Source: Streptomyces sp. CC208A
GTDB lineage: Bacteria; Actinomycetota; Actinomycetes; Streptomycetales; Streptomycetaceae
Assembly: GCF_030010625.1 (NCBI RefSeq)
Contig: NZ_JASCXN010000009.1
Location: 1-64,000 of the forward strand
Length of the DNA: 64,000 nucleotides
Direction: 5' to 3'
Below the pieces are notes generated by a model, which did no database searches, was not told the origin of the DNA, and saw only the letters and a list, made by a program, of their open reading frames with translations. The position numbers were made by a program, and so were the translations under genes. How positions within the stretch are numbered: the stretch's first letter is position 1; each line of letters starts with the position of its first letter. Below are positions 52,901 to 62,382 of the stretch, in pieces.

Positions 52901-53567
52901 TGAGGAGCCCCGGCCGTTCATCCGGTCGGAGCAGGAGAAGCGGCTGAAAGCGGCCGAGCGTGCCTTCCAGCAGCTCGGCAAGGTCAACCCGCTGGCCCTG
53001 GAGGAGTTCGCGGCCCTGGAGGACCGGCACCGCTTCCTCTCCGAGCAGCTGGAGGACCTGAAGAAGACCCGCGCCGACCTGCTTCAGGTCGTGAAAGAGG
53101 TCGACCAGCGCGTCGAGCAGGTCTTCACCGAGGCGTACCGGGACACCGCCCGCGAGTTCGAGGGCGTCTTCTCCCGCCTCTTCCCCGGCGGCGAGGGCCG
53201 GCTCGTGCTCACCGACCCCGACTCCATGCTCACCACCGGCGTCGAGGTGGAGGCCCGCCCGCCGGGCAAGAAGGTCAAGCGGCTCTCGCTGCTCTCCGGC
53301 GGCGAGCGCTCCCTGACCGCCGTGGCCCTGCTGGTCTCGATCTTCAAGGCCCGGCCGAGCCCCTTCTACGTCATGGACGAGGTCGAGGCGGCGCTCGACG
53401 ACACCAACCTCCAGCGCCTGATCGGGATCATGCGGGAGCTCCAGGAGGCCTCGCAGCTCATCGTGATCACCCACCAGAAGCGGACGATGGAGGTCGCGGA
53501 CGCGCTCTACGGCGTGTCGATGCAGGGCGACGGCGTCTCGAAGGTGATCAGCCAGCGGCTCCGCTGA
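49992..53567 (+). CDS. smc: Chromosome segregation protein SMC
   Basis: A 1191-aa condensin ATPase. Walker A GPNGSGKSNVVDAL is near residue 32; two long coiled coils flank a hinge near residue 520 (GLLTITPGYEVPVAAALGAA). The C-terminal head has the signature LLSGGERSLTAVALL and Walker B FYVMDEVEAALDD. It organises and separates chromosomes, here during sporulation. The GTG 49992 (VHLKALTLRGFKSF) gives the usual N-terminus; a start at 49959 would add 11 residues. The coiled coil is rich in Ala and Arg, as expected for high-GC DNA. Confidence 0.96.
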   Translation: MHLKALTLRGFKSFASATTLRFEPGITCVVGPNGSGKSNVVDALSWVMGEQGAKSLRGGKMEDVIFAGTTGRPPLGRAEVSLTIDNSDGALPIDYAEVTLTRIMFRGGSSEYQINGDTCRLLDIQDLLSDSGIGREMHVIVGQGRLDSVLHADPMGRRAFIEEAAGVLKHRKRKEKALRKLDAMQANLARVQDLTDELRRQLKPLGRQAAVARRAVVIQAELRDVRLRLLADDLVRLQRALHAELADEAALLARKEAAEEELRAALAREAALEAEVRALAPRLERAQQSWYALSQLAERVRGTISLADARVKSATDAPAEERRGRDPEDLEREAARVREQEAELEAALEAAERALEDTVAHRADLERALVAEERRLKDAARALADRREGLARLHGQVNAARSRAASAQAEIDRLTAARDEAVERAAAAQEEYERLRAEVDGLDAADTEHTERYEEARRALAEAETALSAAREAAADTESRRAATRARHDTLVLGLRRKDGTGALLSAGLSGVLGPAAGLLTITPGYEVPVAAALGAAADAVAADGPDTAAEALRLLRKQDAGRATLILMGEETAPAPEDLPGPPLPAHALPAAGLVTGPAGLLGAVRRLLARIVVVEGLDEARQLIRTHPGLTAVTAEGDLLGAHRAQGGSAGAPSLLEVRAQVDEAAADLAELGARCEELARTKEEAAERRRAAAARVEELDALRRTAEKERAAVAQALGRLAGQARGAAGEAERTAAAVARAQEVLERAVAEADELAERLLVAEETPAEEEPDTSVRDRLAIDGANARQTEMEARLQVRTHEERVKGLAGRADSLDRAARAERDARARAEQRRARLRHEARVASAVAAGARTLLAHVEVSLERAERERAAAAAARADREQGLAAARSRGRELKAELDRLTDSVHRGEVLGAEKRLRIEQLEAKALEEHGVESGALVAEYGPDQPVPPSPPADGATASDGGSPEEPGPREEPRPFIRSEQEKRLKAAERAFQQLGKVNPLALEEFAALEDRHRFLSEQLEDLKKTRADLLQVVKEVDQRVEQVFTEAYRDTAREFEGVFSRLFPGGEGRLVLTDPDSMLTTGVEVEARPPGKKVKRLSLLSGGERSLTAVALLVSIFKARPSPFYVMDEVEAALDDTNLQRLIGIMRELQEASQLIVITHQKRTMEVADALYGVSMQGDGVSKVISQRLR

Positions 53568-53655
53568 GACCCTACACACCCCTCCCGACTTCATTTCTTC
53601 AAACAATGAAGATCACTGCGTCGAAAACTTGGTTAAAGTCATATGACATCGCCTA

Positions 53656-53683
53656 TTGACTTCAAAACTTGAACGCATAGTCT
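53656..53683 (+). promoter_or_regulatory. Promoter of the sugar porter gene
   Basis: TTGACT (53656-53661) and TAGTCT (53678-53683), 16-bp spacer, in an unusually A/T-rich stretch. A palindrome GTCATATGAC (53638-53647) lies just upstream and AAAACTTG occurs twice (53624-53631, 53664-53671), the second copy in the spacer, which suggests repression. Confidence 0.62.
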
Positions 53684-53777
53684 CTGCAACGTCGCTTTGA
53701 CCTTCATGTGGTGGGCGGCGCGGAGTCATGCGCCACTGGAAGCCACCGAAGGGCTGTTCCACCACCCAGGAGTCCAT

Positions 53778-55211
53778 GTGACCGACACCGCGCAGGCCCC
53801 CACGCCGCCGCCTTCCGAAGGCAGGGCGGCCCACCCGGACCACCTCGGCCACGTCATCTTCATCACCGCCTCCGCCGCGATGGGCGGCTTCCTCTTCGGC
53901 TACGACAGCTCCGTCATCAACGGCGCCGTCGAGGCCATCCGGGACCGCTACGACATCGGCTCCGGCACCCTCGCCCAGGTCATCGCCATCGCCCTGATCG
54001 GCTGCGCCCTCGGCGCCGCGACCGCCGGCCGGATCGCCGACCGCATCGGCCGCATCCGCTGCATGCAGATCGCCGCCGTCCTCTTCAGCGTCAGCGCCGT
54101 CGGCTCCGCGCTGCCCTTCGCCCTGTGGGACCTCGCCCTCTGGCGGATCATCGGCGGCTTCGCCATCGGCATGGCCTCCGTCATCGGCCCCGCCTACATC
54201 GCCGAGGTCGCCCCCGCCGCCTACCGGGGCCGCCTCGGCTCCTTCCAGCAGGCCGCCATCGTCATCGGCATCGCCATCTCCCAGCTCGTCAACTACGGCA
54301 TCCTCCAGCTCGCCGACGGCGACCAGCGCGGAGAGATCGGCGGCCTGGAGGCCTGGCAGTGGATGCTCGGCGTGATGGTCGTCCCCGCCCTCCTCTACGG
54401 GCTGCTCTCCTTCGCCATCCCCGAGTCCCCCCGCTTCCTCATCTCCGTCGGCAGGACCGACCGGGCCAAGGAGGTCCTGGCCGAGGTCGAGGGCCACAGC
54501 GTCGACCTCGACCGCCGGGTCGCCGAGATCGAGCGCGCCATGCGCAGCGAGCACAAGTCCACCTTCAAGGACCTGTTCGCCCCCGGCGGCCGCTTCCGGC
54601 TCCTCCCCATCGTCTGGGTCGGCATCGGACTCTCCGTCTTCCAGCAGCTCGTCGGCATCAACGTCGCCTTCTACTACTCCGCGACGCTCTGGCAGTCCGT
54701 CGGCGTCGATCCGTCGAGCTCGTTCTTCTACTCGTTCACCACGTCGATCATCAACATCGTCGGCACCGTGATCGCGATGGTCCTGGTCGACCGGGTCGGC
54801 CGCAAGCCGCTCGCCCTCGTCGGCTCCGCCGGCATGGCGATCGCCCTCGCCTTCGAGGCCTGGGCCTTCTCCGCCGACCTCGTCGACGGCAAGCTCCCCG
54901 AGACCCAGGGCGTCGTGGCCCTCGTCGCCGCCCACGTCTTCGTGCTCTTCTTCGCCCTCTCCTGGGGCGTGGTCGTCTGGGTCTTCCTCGGCGAGATGTT
55001 CCCCAACCGGATCCGCGCCGCCGCCCTCGGCGTCGCCGCCTCCGCCCAGTGGATCGCCAACTGGATCATCACGGCCAGCTTCCCGTCCCTCGCGGACTGG
55101 AACCTCTCCGGCACCTACGTCATCTACATGATCTTCGCCGTGCTCTCGATCCCCTTCGTGCTCACGTTCGTGAAGGAGACCAAGGGCAAGGCGTTGGAGG
55201 AGATGGGCTAA
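53778..55211 (+). CDS. Sugar porter, major facilitator superfamily
   Basis: A 477-aa membrane transporter with 12 predicted segments. MGGFLFGYDSSVINGAV, RIADRIGRIRCM, PESPRFL and FQQLVGINVAFYYSATLW are sugar-porter signatures, and VFLGEMFPNRIRAAALGVA is the late PETKG-side counterpart (KETKGKALEEM at the end). The GTG at 53778 has AGGAG 6 nt upstream. It probably imports a monosaccharide by proton symport; the substrate cannot be told. Confidence 0.93.
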   Translation: MTDTAQAPTPPPSEGRAAHPDHLGHVIFITASAAMGGFLFGYDSSVINGAVEAIRDRYDIGSGTLAQVIAIALIGCALGAATAGRIADRIGRIRCMQIAAVLFSVSAVGSALPFALWDLALWRIIGGFAIGMASVIGPAYIAEVAPAAYRGRLGSFQQAAIVIGIAISQLVNYGILQLADGDQRGEIGGLEAWQWMLGVMVVPALLYGLLSFAIPESPRFLISVGRTDRAKEVLAEVEGHSVDLDRRVAEIERAMRSEHKSTFKDLFAPGGRFRLLPIVWVGIGLSVFQQLVGINVAFYYSATLWQSVGVDPSSSFFYSFTTSIINIVGTVIAMVLVDRVGRKPLALVGSAGMAIALAFEAWAFSADLVDGKLPETQGVVALVAAHVFVLFFALSWGVVVWVFLGEMFPNRIRAAALGVAASAQWIANWIITASFPSLADWNLSGTYVIYMIFAVLSIPFVLTFVKETKGKALEEMG

Positions 55212-55230
55212 CTCCCCGCTGCCCCTCTCC

Positions 55231-56261
55231 TCACGACGGCTGCCCCGGCCCGAGGCCCTGTGCCCCGAGCCGGGGCAGCACCTCGTCGCAGAACAGCCGC
55301 AGGCTCCGCCACCCCTCCTCGACCGGCATCCCGCCGCACTGGGGGTCCCCCCACGCCCCCAGGGCGTAGGGGGAGGGTGCAGCACCAGGCTCTCCAGGCC
55401 CAGCCCCGCGCACTCCCCGGGCGTCACCACCCGGTACACCCCCTCCGCCCGCAGCTCCGCCACGCTCGACGCCGCCGACCGCACCGCCGAGCGGATGTCC
55501 TTCGACTGCCAGGAGGCGTAGGTCCGCGCCTCGTGCAGGAAGTGCTCCCCGTACTCCGCCCAGGTCCGGTCCGGATCCTCCGAGACGTGCAGCAGCGGCG
55601 TCTCCCGCGCCGGCATCATCGTCCACCCCTCGGTGCCGTACTCCTCGCACCGCTCCCGGTAGTACGCCTCAAGGTCCGGCAGGTGCGCGGACGGGAAGAA
55701 CGGCAGACCGAGGCGGGCCGCGCGCCGCGCCGCCGCCTTCGAGGAGCCCCCGACGAGCAGCAGCGGGTGCGGCCGGGTGAAGGGCCGCGGGGTGACCCGT
55801 ACCGTACGGCCCCGGTACGCGAACGGCTCGCCCGTCCACGCCGCGAGGAGGGTCTCCAGGAGCTCGTCCTGGAGCCTCCCGCGCCGCCCCCAGTCGACCC
55901 CGCGCTCCTCGTACTCCTCCGGCCGGTAGCCGATCCCCGCCACCGTCACGAGCCGGCCGCGGCTCAGCAGGTCGAGCACCGCGATCTCCTCCGCGAGCCG
56001 CAGCGGGTCGTGCAGCGGGCCGATGATCGCCGAGACCGTGACCGCGATCCGGCGGGTCGCGCCGAAGACCGCGCCCGCCAGGGCGAAGGGGGAGGGGAGC
56101 CAGTTGTCCTCCACCCCGTGGTGCTCCTCGGTCTGGACGGTGTCCACCCCGTGCCCGTCGGCGTACGCGGCCATGTCCAGGACGGCCCGGTAGCGCTCCG
56201 CCAGGGACTCGGGGGTGGCGCGGGGCTCGACGAGGTTGAACCGTACGACGGTGAAGGCCAT
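55231..56261 (-). pseudogene. LLM-class oxidoreductase broken by a repeat insertion
   Basis: Reading from ATG 56261 (GGAGGGG ribosome site), about 300 residues look like a luciferase-like monooxygenase (VDTVQTEEHHGVEDNWLPSP, GRLVTVAGIGYRPEEYEERGV, LLVGGSSKAAARRAA). At LESLVLHP the frame runs into a 35-nt repeat element (55341-55375) and comes out shifted. The proper C-terminus, CGGMPVEEGWRSLRLFCDEVLP, is in another frame ending at 55231. Without the repeat the two parts would join. The shifted frame stays open for another 1.7 kb only because it is antisense to the sugar porter gene. A sequencing slip is an alternative, but the element explains it well. Confidence 0.8.
55341..55375 (+). repeat. 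35-nt version of the palindromic repeat, in the LLM gene
   Basis: It shares the outer arms GGGGGT-CCCCCC and GGGGGAG with the copies at 12793 and 62429 but has a shorter core (ACGCCCCCAGGGCGTA). Thirty-five is not a multiple of three, hence the frameshift. Confidence 0.72.
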
Positions 56262-56408
56262 GGGGTCCCCTCCGCGGGTGGGCTGCCGGCGAGGGGCGAC
56301 CATAGCTGACGTGCCGTCAGATGAGAACGGGCGTGCCCGACCGGTCGCGACCCACGCTGCGTACGTACTGCGTCACCGGCCGGGGTGTGGCCGATACTGG
56401 TGACTGTT

Positions 56409-57632
56409 ATGGAACTCATCCTTGCTGTAGTCATCGCACTGGTCGTCGCGGTCGCCGTGACCAGCGGACTCGTGATCAGCGGCCGCAAGAAGAAGCAGCT
56501 GCCGCCGTCCACCACGCCGACCATCACCGCTCCGCCCGCCGAGCCGCACGTCGGCGACGAGGCGGAGACGCCGCGGGAAGAACCACGCCGCACCGTCGAG
56601 GAGGTCGGCCTCCCGACCGCCGAGGAGGCGGTCGAGACCCCCGCCGCCGTCGAGGACCCGGTCGTCGTCACCCCCGAGGACGTCGTCACCGCCCCCGAGA
56701 TCGAGGTGCCCGAGCCCACCGCCGGACGCCTCGTCCGCCTCCGGGCCCGGCTCGCCCGCTCCCAGAACTCGCTGGGCAAGGGTCTGCTGACCCTGCTCTC
56801 CCGCGAGCACCTCGACGAGGACACCTGGGAGGAGATCGAGGAGACCCTCCTCACCGCCGACGTCGGCGTCGCCCCCACCCAGGAGCTCGTCGAGCGGCTG
56901 CGCGAGCGCGTCAAGGTGCTCGGCACCCGCACCCCCGAGGAGCTGCGCGGCCTGCTCCGCGAGGAGCTGATCACCCTCCTCGGCGACTACGACCGCACCG
57001 TGCACACCGAGAGCCCCGAGGACGTCCCCGGCGTCGTCATGGTCGTCGGCGTCAACGGCACCGGCAAGACCACCACCACCGGCAAGCTCGCCCGCGTCCT
57101 GGTCGCCGACGGCAAGTCCGTCGTCCTCGGCGCCGCCGACACCTTCCGCGCCGCCGCCGCCGACCAGCTCCAGACCTGGGGCGAGCGGGTCGGTGCCCGC
57201 ACCATCCGCGGCCCCGAGGCCGGCGACCCGGCCTCGATCGCGTACGACGCGGTCAAGGAGGGCATCGCCGAGAAGGCCGACGTCGTCCTCATCGACACCG
57301 CCGGCCGCCTCCACACCAAGACCGGCCTCATGGACGAGCTCGGCAAGGTCAAGCGCGTCGTCGAGAAGCACGGCCCGCTCGACGAGATCCTCCTCGTCCT
57401 CGACGCCACCACCGGCCAGAACGGCCTCATCCAGGCCCGCGTCTTCGCCGAGGTCGTGGACATCACCGGCATCGTCCTGACCAAGCTCGACGGCACCGCC
57501 AAGGGCGGCATCGTCGTCGCCGTCCAGCGCGAGCTGGGCGTCCCGGTCAAGCTCGTCGGCCTCGGCGAGGGCCCGGACGACCTGGCCCCCTTCGAGCCGG
57601 CCGCCTTCGTCGACGCCCTCATCGGCGACTGA
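56409..57632 (+). CDS. ftsY: Signal recognition particle receptor FtsY
   Basis: A 407-aa SRP receptor GTPase. It starts with a membrane helix (LILAVVIALVVAVAVTSGLVI), then an acidic Pro/Glu/Val linker and the NG domain: GVNGTGKTTTTGKLA (G1), GAADTFRAAAADQL, DTAGR (G3), TKLDG (G4). It docks SRP-bound ribosomes at the translocon. ATG 56409 gives the transmembrane start typical of actinobacterial FtsY. A terminator follows. Confidence 0.96.
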   Translation: MELILAVVIALVVAVAVTSGLVISGRKKKQLPPSTTPTITAPPAEPHVGDEAETPREEPRRTVEEVGLPTAEEAVETPAAVEDPVVVTPEDVVTAPEIEVPEPTAGRLVRLRARLARSQNSLGKGLLTLLSREHLDEDTWEEIEETLLTADVGVAPTQELVERLRERVKVLGTRTPEELRGLLREELITLLGDYDRTVHTESPEDVPGVVMVVGVNGTGKTTTTGKLARVLVADGKSVVLGAADTFRAAAADQLQTWGERVGARTIRGPEAGDPASIAYDAVKEGIAEKADVVLIDTAGRLHTKTGLMDELGKVKRVVEKHGPLDEILLVLDATTGQNGLIQARVFAEVVDITGIVLTKLDGTAKGGIVVAVQRELGVPVKLVGLGEGPDDLAPFEPAAFVDALIGD

Positions 57633-57651
57633 CGACCCCGCCGTACGGGAA

Positions 57652-57683
57652 AGGGCCCCGCTCCCTGAGGAGCGGGGCCCTTC
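57652..57683. terminator. Bidirectional terminator, ftsY/prim-pol
   Basis: A 14-bp stem AAGGGCCCCGCTCC/GGAGCGGGGCCCTT with a 4-nt CTGA loop, between converging genes. The arms are identical to those at 242-276. Confidence 0.87.
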
Positions 57684-57692
57684 GTCGTACGC

Positions 57693-58346
57693 CTACGCGT
57701 GCGTCCGGTGGCACATGTACGCCAGCGTGCCGAGCAGTAGCCGGGCCTGCGGCGGCGCGCCCGCCGTGTCCAGGGTCGGCGGCCGCAGCCAGCGCACCGG
57801 ACCGAACCCGCCCAGGTTCGACGGGGGAGCGGTGACATACGCCCCGGGACCCAGGCAGTGCAGGTCCAGGTCCGCGTCGTCCCAGCCCATCCGGTACAGC
57901 AGCCGCGGCAGTTCCTCCGCGGCGCCCGGCGCCACGAAGAACTGCGCCCGCCCGGTCGGTGTCGCGCACACCGGCCCCAGCGGCAGCCCCATCCGCTCCA
58001 TCCGGACCAGCGCCCGCCGGCCCGCCGCCTCGGCCACCTCGATCACGTCGAAGGCACGGCCCACCGGCAGGAGGAGCGCCGCGCCGGGGTACTCCGACCA
58101 GGCCCTGGCCGCGTCGTCGAGCCCCGCGCCCGCCGGAACGGGCGGCGCGAAGGAGAGGGGGTGCGCGCCGGGAGCCGTACAGGCCCGGTCGCCGCAGGAG
58201 CACTGGCCGGAGACGGCCCGCGCGCCGGGCTGGACGTCCCAGCCCCAGAGTCCGGTGTACTCGGCCACCGCCGTGCACTCGCCGGTGCGTGCGCGGCGCC
58301 GTGAGCCGGACCGCATCTCACGGATGCCGCCGATCGTGAAGCCCAT
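57693..58346 (-). CDS. Bifunctional primase/polymerase-type protein
   Basis: A 217-aa protein resembling the N-terminal prim-pol domain found in many Streptomyces proteins (YTGLWGWDVQPGA, then CSCGDRACTAPGAHPLSFAP with a small Cys cluster, and AYVTAPPSNLGGFGPVRWLRPP). The acidic catalytic triad of true prim-pols is not obvious (LLPVGRAFDVIEV may be a remnant), so it may be catalytically silent. ATG 58346 has GGAGG upstream. Divergent from nsdA. Confidence 0.72.
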   Translation of the reverse strand: MGFTIGGIREMRSGSRRRARTGECTAVAEYTGLWGWDVQPGARAVSGQCSCGDRACTAPGAHPLSFAPPVPAGAGLDDAARAWSEYPGAALLLPVGRAFDVIEVAEAAGRRALVRMERMGLPLGPVCATPTGRAQFFVAPGAAEELPRLLYRMGWDDADLDLHCLGPGAYVTAPPSNLGGFGPVRWLRPPTLDTAGAPPQARLLLGTLAYMCHRTHA

Positions 58347-58783
58347 GCCCCCTCCAACGGGTCGGACGCGCCGGTGGTTACGACCGGAAACACCTCGTCA
58401 CGGACCGTGACGCCGCACCCGGCTTTCGTCGCGCAGGGTGGCGTACGGGCGTGAAAGGGGTGGCGCGCACGGGAGCGCGCGCCTCTTCGTGCTCCCGTCC
58501 GCTGACGCCGGTCCGTCACATGTCAAGTGAATCGTGCGCAGCGCCCGGCGGGTTCATTCGAAGGGGTGGCGAATGGTGGCGTTTCTTGAAACGCCCTCAC
58601 GGGAGGGGTGATCGTAGGATTACTTTCGGTGTCCGAACCACGGAGGCGCGTGCACGGGTGGGTATGCCGGAGGCAACCCGGTTTCCCGTTCGAAGGAGTC
58701 GGAACCCCCAGCGGGGCGCGGCGGGACACGGCATTCTGATAGGGGTTCGCACGACAGGCGATCAGGTGGATGGGGGCGTTCCA
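58347..58783. other. Divergent regulatory region before nsdA
   Basis: About 437 bp with no supported gene. It contains an 18-bp inverted repeat GGCGTTTC-TT-GAAACGCC (58578-58595), then a -10-like TAGGAT (58615-58620) with no good -35, then about 165 bp of leader to the nsdA start. The repeat overlaps the place of a -35 and may be an operator. Confidence 0.55.
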
Positions 58784-60259
58784 GTGGGCGGCAACGGCAC
58801 AGACGGTACGACTGCCGGCAAGCGCCCCAACGAGCGCCTCGGCTCGTGGTTCGTGCGCAGCGGCTGGTCCAAGGGCGAACTCGCCCGCCAAGTGAACCGC
58901 AGGGCACGCCAGATGGGCGCCCACCACATCTCCACCGACACCTCCCGGGTGCGCCGCTGGCTCGACGGCGAACAGCCCCGCGAACCCATCCCGAGAATCC
59001 TCTCCGAGCTCTTCTCCGAGCGCTTCGGCTCCGTCGTCGCCGTCGAGGACCTCGGACTGCGCACCGCCCACCAGACCCCCTCCGTCTCCGGAGTCGACCT
59101 GCCCTGGGCCGGACCGCAGACCGTCTCGCTGCTCAGCGACTTCTCCCGCAGCGACCTCATGCTCGCCCGGCGCGGCTTCCTCGGCTCCTCGCTCCAACTC
59201 GCCGCGGGACCCGCCCTCATCGAACCCATGCAGCGCTGGCTGGTCCCCACCCCCGCCGCCGAACCGGCCCCCGCCGACCCCGCCCCCGACGGCCGCCGCC
59301 CCCACCGGCTCTCCGAGATCGAACTCGACCTCCTCGAATCCACCACCGCCATGTTCCGCAAGTGGGACGCCCAGTGCGGCGGCGGACTGCGCCGCAAGGC
59401 CGTCGTCGGCCAGCTCCACGAGGTCACCGACCTCCTCCAGGAGCCCCAGCCGGCCGCCACCTCCAGACGCCTGTTCACCGTCGCCGCCGAACTCGCCGAA
59501 CTCGCCGGGTGGATGAGCTACGACGTGGGCCTCCAGCCCACCGCCCAGAAGTACTTCGTCCTCGCCCTGCACGCCGCCAAGGAGGCCGGGGACAAGCCGC
59601 TCGGCTCGTACATCCTCTCCTCCATGAGCCGGCAGATGATCCACCTCGGCCGCCCCGACGACGCCCTCGAACTCATCCACCTCGCCCAGTACGGCAGCCG
59701 CGACTGCGCCACCTCCCGCACCCAGGCCATGCTGTATGCGATGGAGGCCCGCGCCTACGCCAACATGGGCCAGCCCTCCAAGTGCAAGCGGGCCGTCCGG
59801 ATGGCCGAGGACACCTTCGCCGACGCCGGTCTCGAAGGCGAGCCCGAGCCCGACTGGATCCGCTTCTTCACCGAGGCCGAACTCAACGGCGAGAACTCCC
59901 ACTCCTACCGCGACCTCGCCTACGTCGCCGGCCGCTCCCCGACCTACGCCTCCCTGGCCGAACCCGTCATGGAGCGGGCCGTCGAACTCTTCGGGAAGGA
60001 CCCCGACCACCAGCGGTCCTACGCCCTCAACCTCATCGGCATGGCCACCGTCCACCTGCTCAAGCGCGAACCCGAGCAGTCCGTCGTCCTCGCCGAGAAG
60101 GCCCTCACCGTCGCCCGCTCCATCCGCTCCGAGCGGGTCAACAACCGGCTCCGCAAGACCGTCGACACCGCCGCCCGCGACTTCGGCGACGTCGCCGAGG
60201 TCGTCGACCTCACCGACCGGCTCACCCAGCTCCTGCCCGAGTCCGCCGAGGCCGTCTGA
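58784..60259 (+). CDS. nsdA: NsdA-like regulator of differentiation and antibiotic production
   Basis: A 491-aa cytosolic protein, called by resemblance to NsdA of S. coelicolor, a TPR-containing negative regulator of sporulation and antibiotics. The N-terminus (ERLGSWFVRSGWSKGELARQVN and TSRVRRWLDGEQPREPIPRILS) looks like a helix-turn-helix; LARRGFLGSSL is the family junction, and the rest is helical, TPR-like (YDVGLQPTAQKYFVLALHAA, RAYANMGQPSKCKRAVRMAE). The GTG 58784 has GGGGG 7 nt upstream; a GTG at 58766 and an open frame further up are weaker. Confidence 0.9.
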   Translation: MGGNGTDGTTAGKRPNERLGSWFVRSGWSKGELARQVNRRARQMGAHHISTDTSRVRRWLDGEQPREPIPRILSELFSERFGSVVAVEDLGLRTAHQTPSVSGVDLPWAGPQTVSLLSDFSRSDLMLARRGFLGSSLQLAAGPALIEPMQRWLVPTPAAEPAPADPAPDGRRPHRLSEIELDLLESTTAMFRKWDAQCGGGLRRKAVVGQLHEVTDLLQEPQPAATSRRLFTVAAELAELAGWMSYDVGLQPTAQKYFVLALHAAKEAGDKPLGSYILSSMSRQMIHLGRPDDALELIHLAQYGSRDCATSRTQAMLYAMEARAYANMGQPSKCKRAVRMAEDTFADAGLEGEPEPDWIRFFTEAELNGENSHSYRDLAYVAGRSPTYASLAEPVMERAVELFGKDPDHQRSYALNLIGMATVHLLKREPEQSVVLAEKALTVARSIRSERVNNRLRKTVDTAARDFGDVAEVVDLTDRLTQLLPESAEAV

Positions 60260-60423
60260 CCCGCCCCGCCCGGCTCCCGCGAGCCCGCCCCACTCCGGCC
60301 GCGCCGCCCGTCCCGTACTGCCCGAACCGGCTCCCCCGCCGCACAGGACACACGGACGCCGGCGCGGCCGGTTCGCGTCCCGGCCCGCCGCACCCGCCCG
60401 CCGCCGGCCCGGAGCGTACGCCC

Positions 60424-62361
<1,938 letters not shown>

Positions 62362-62382
62362 ACACACGTGAGGAGCCCCCCG

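Noticed and set aside
53613..55340. Extension of the oxidoreductase frame to an 882-residue protein
   Set aside because: The extra part is antisense to the sugar porter gene and Gly/Asp/Glu-rich without domains; the frameshift at the repeat explains it better.
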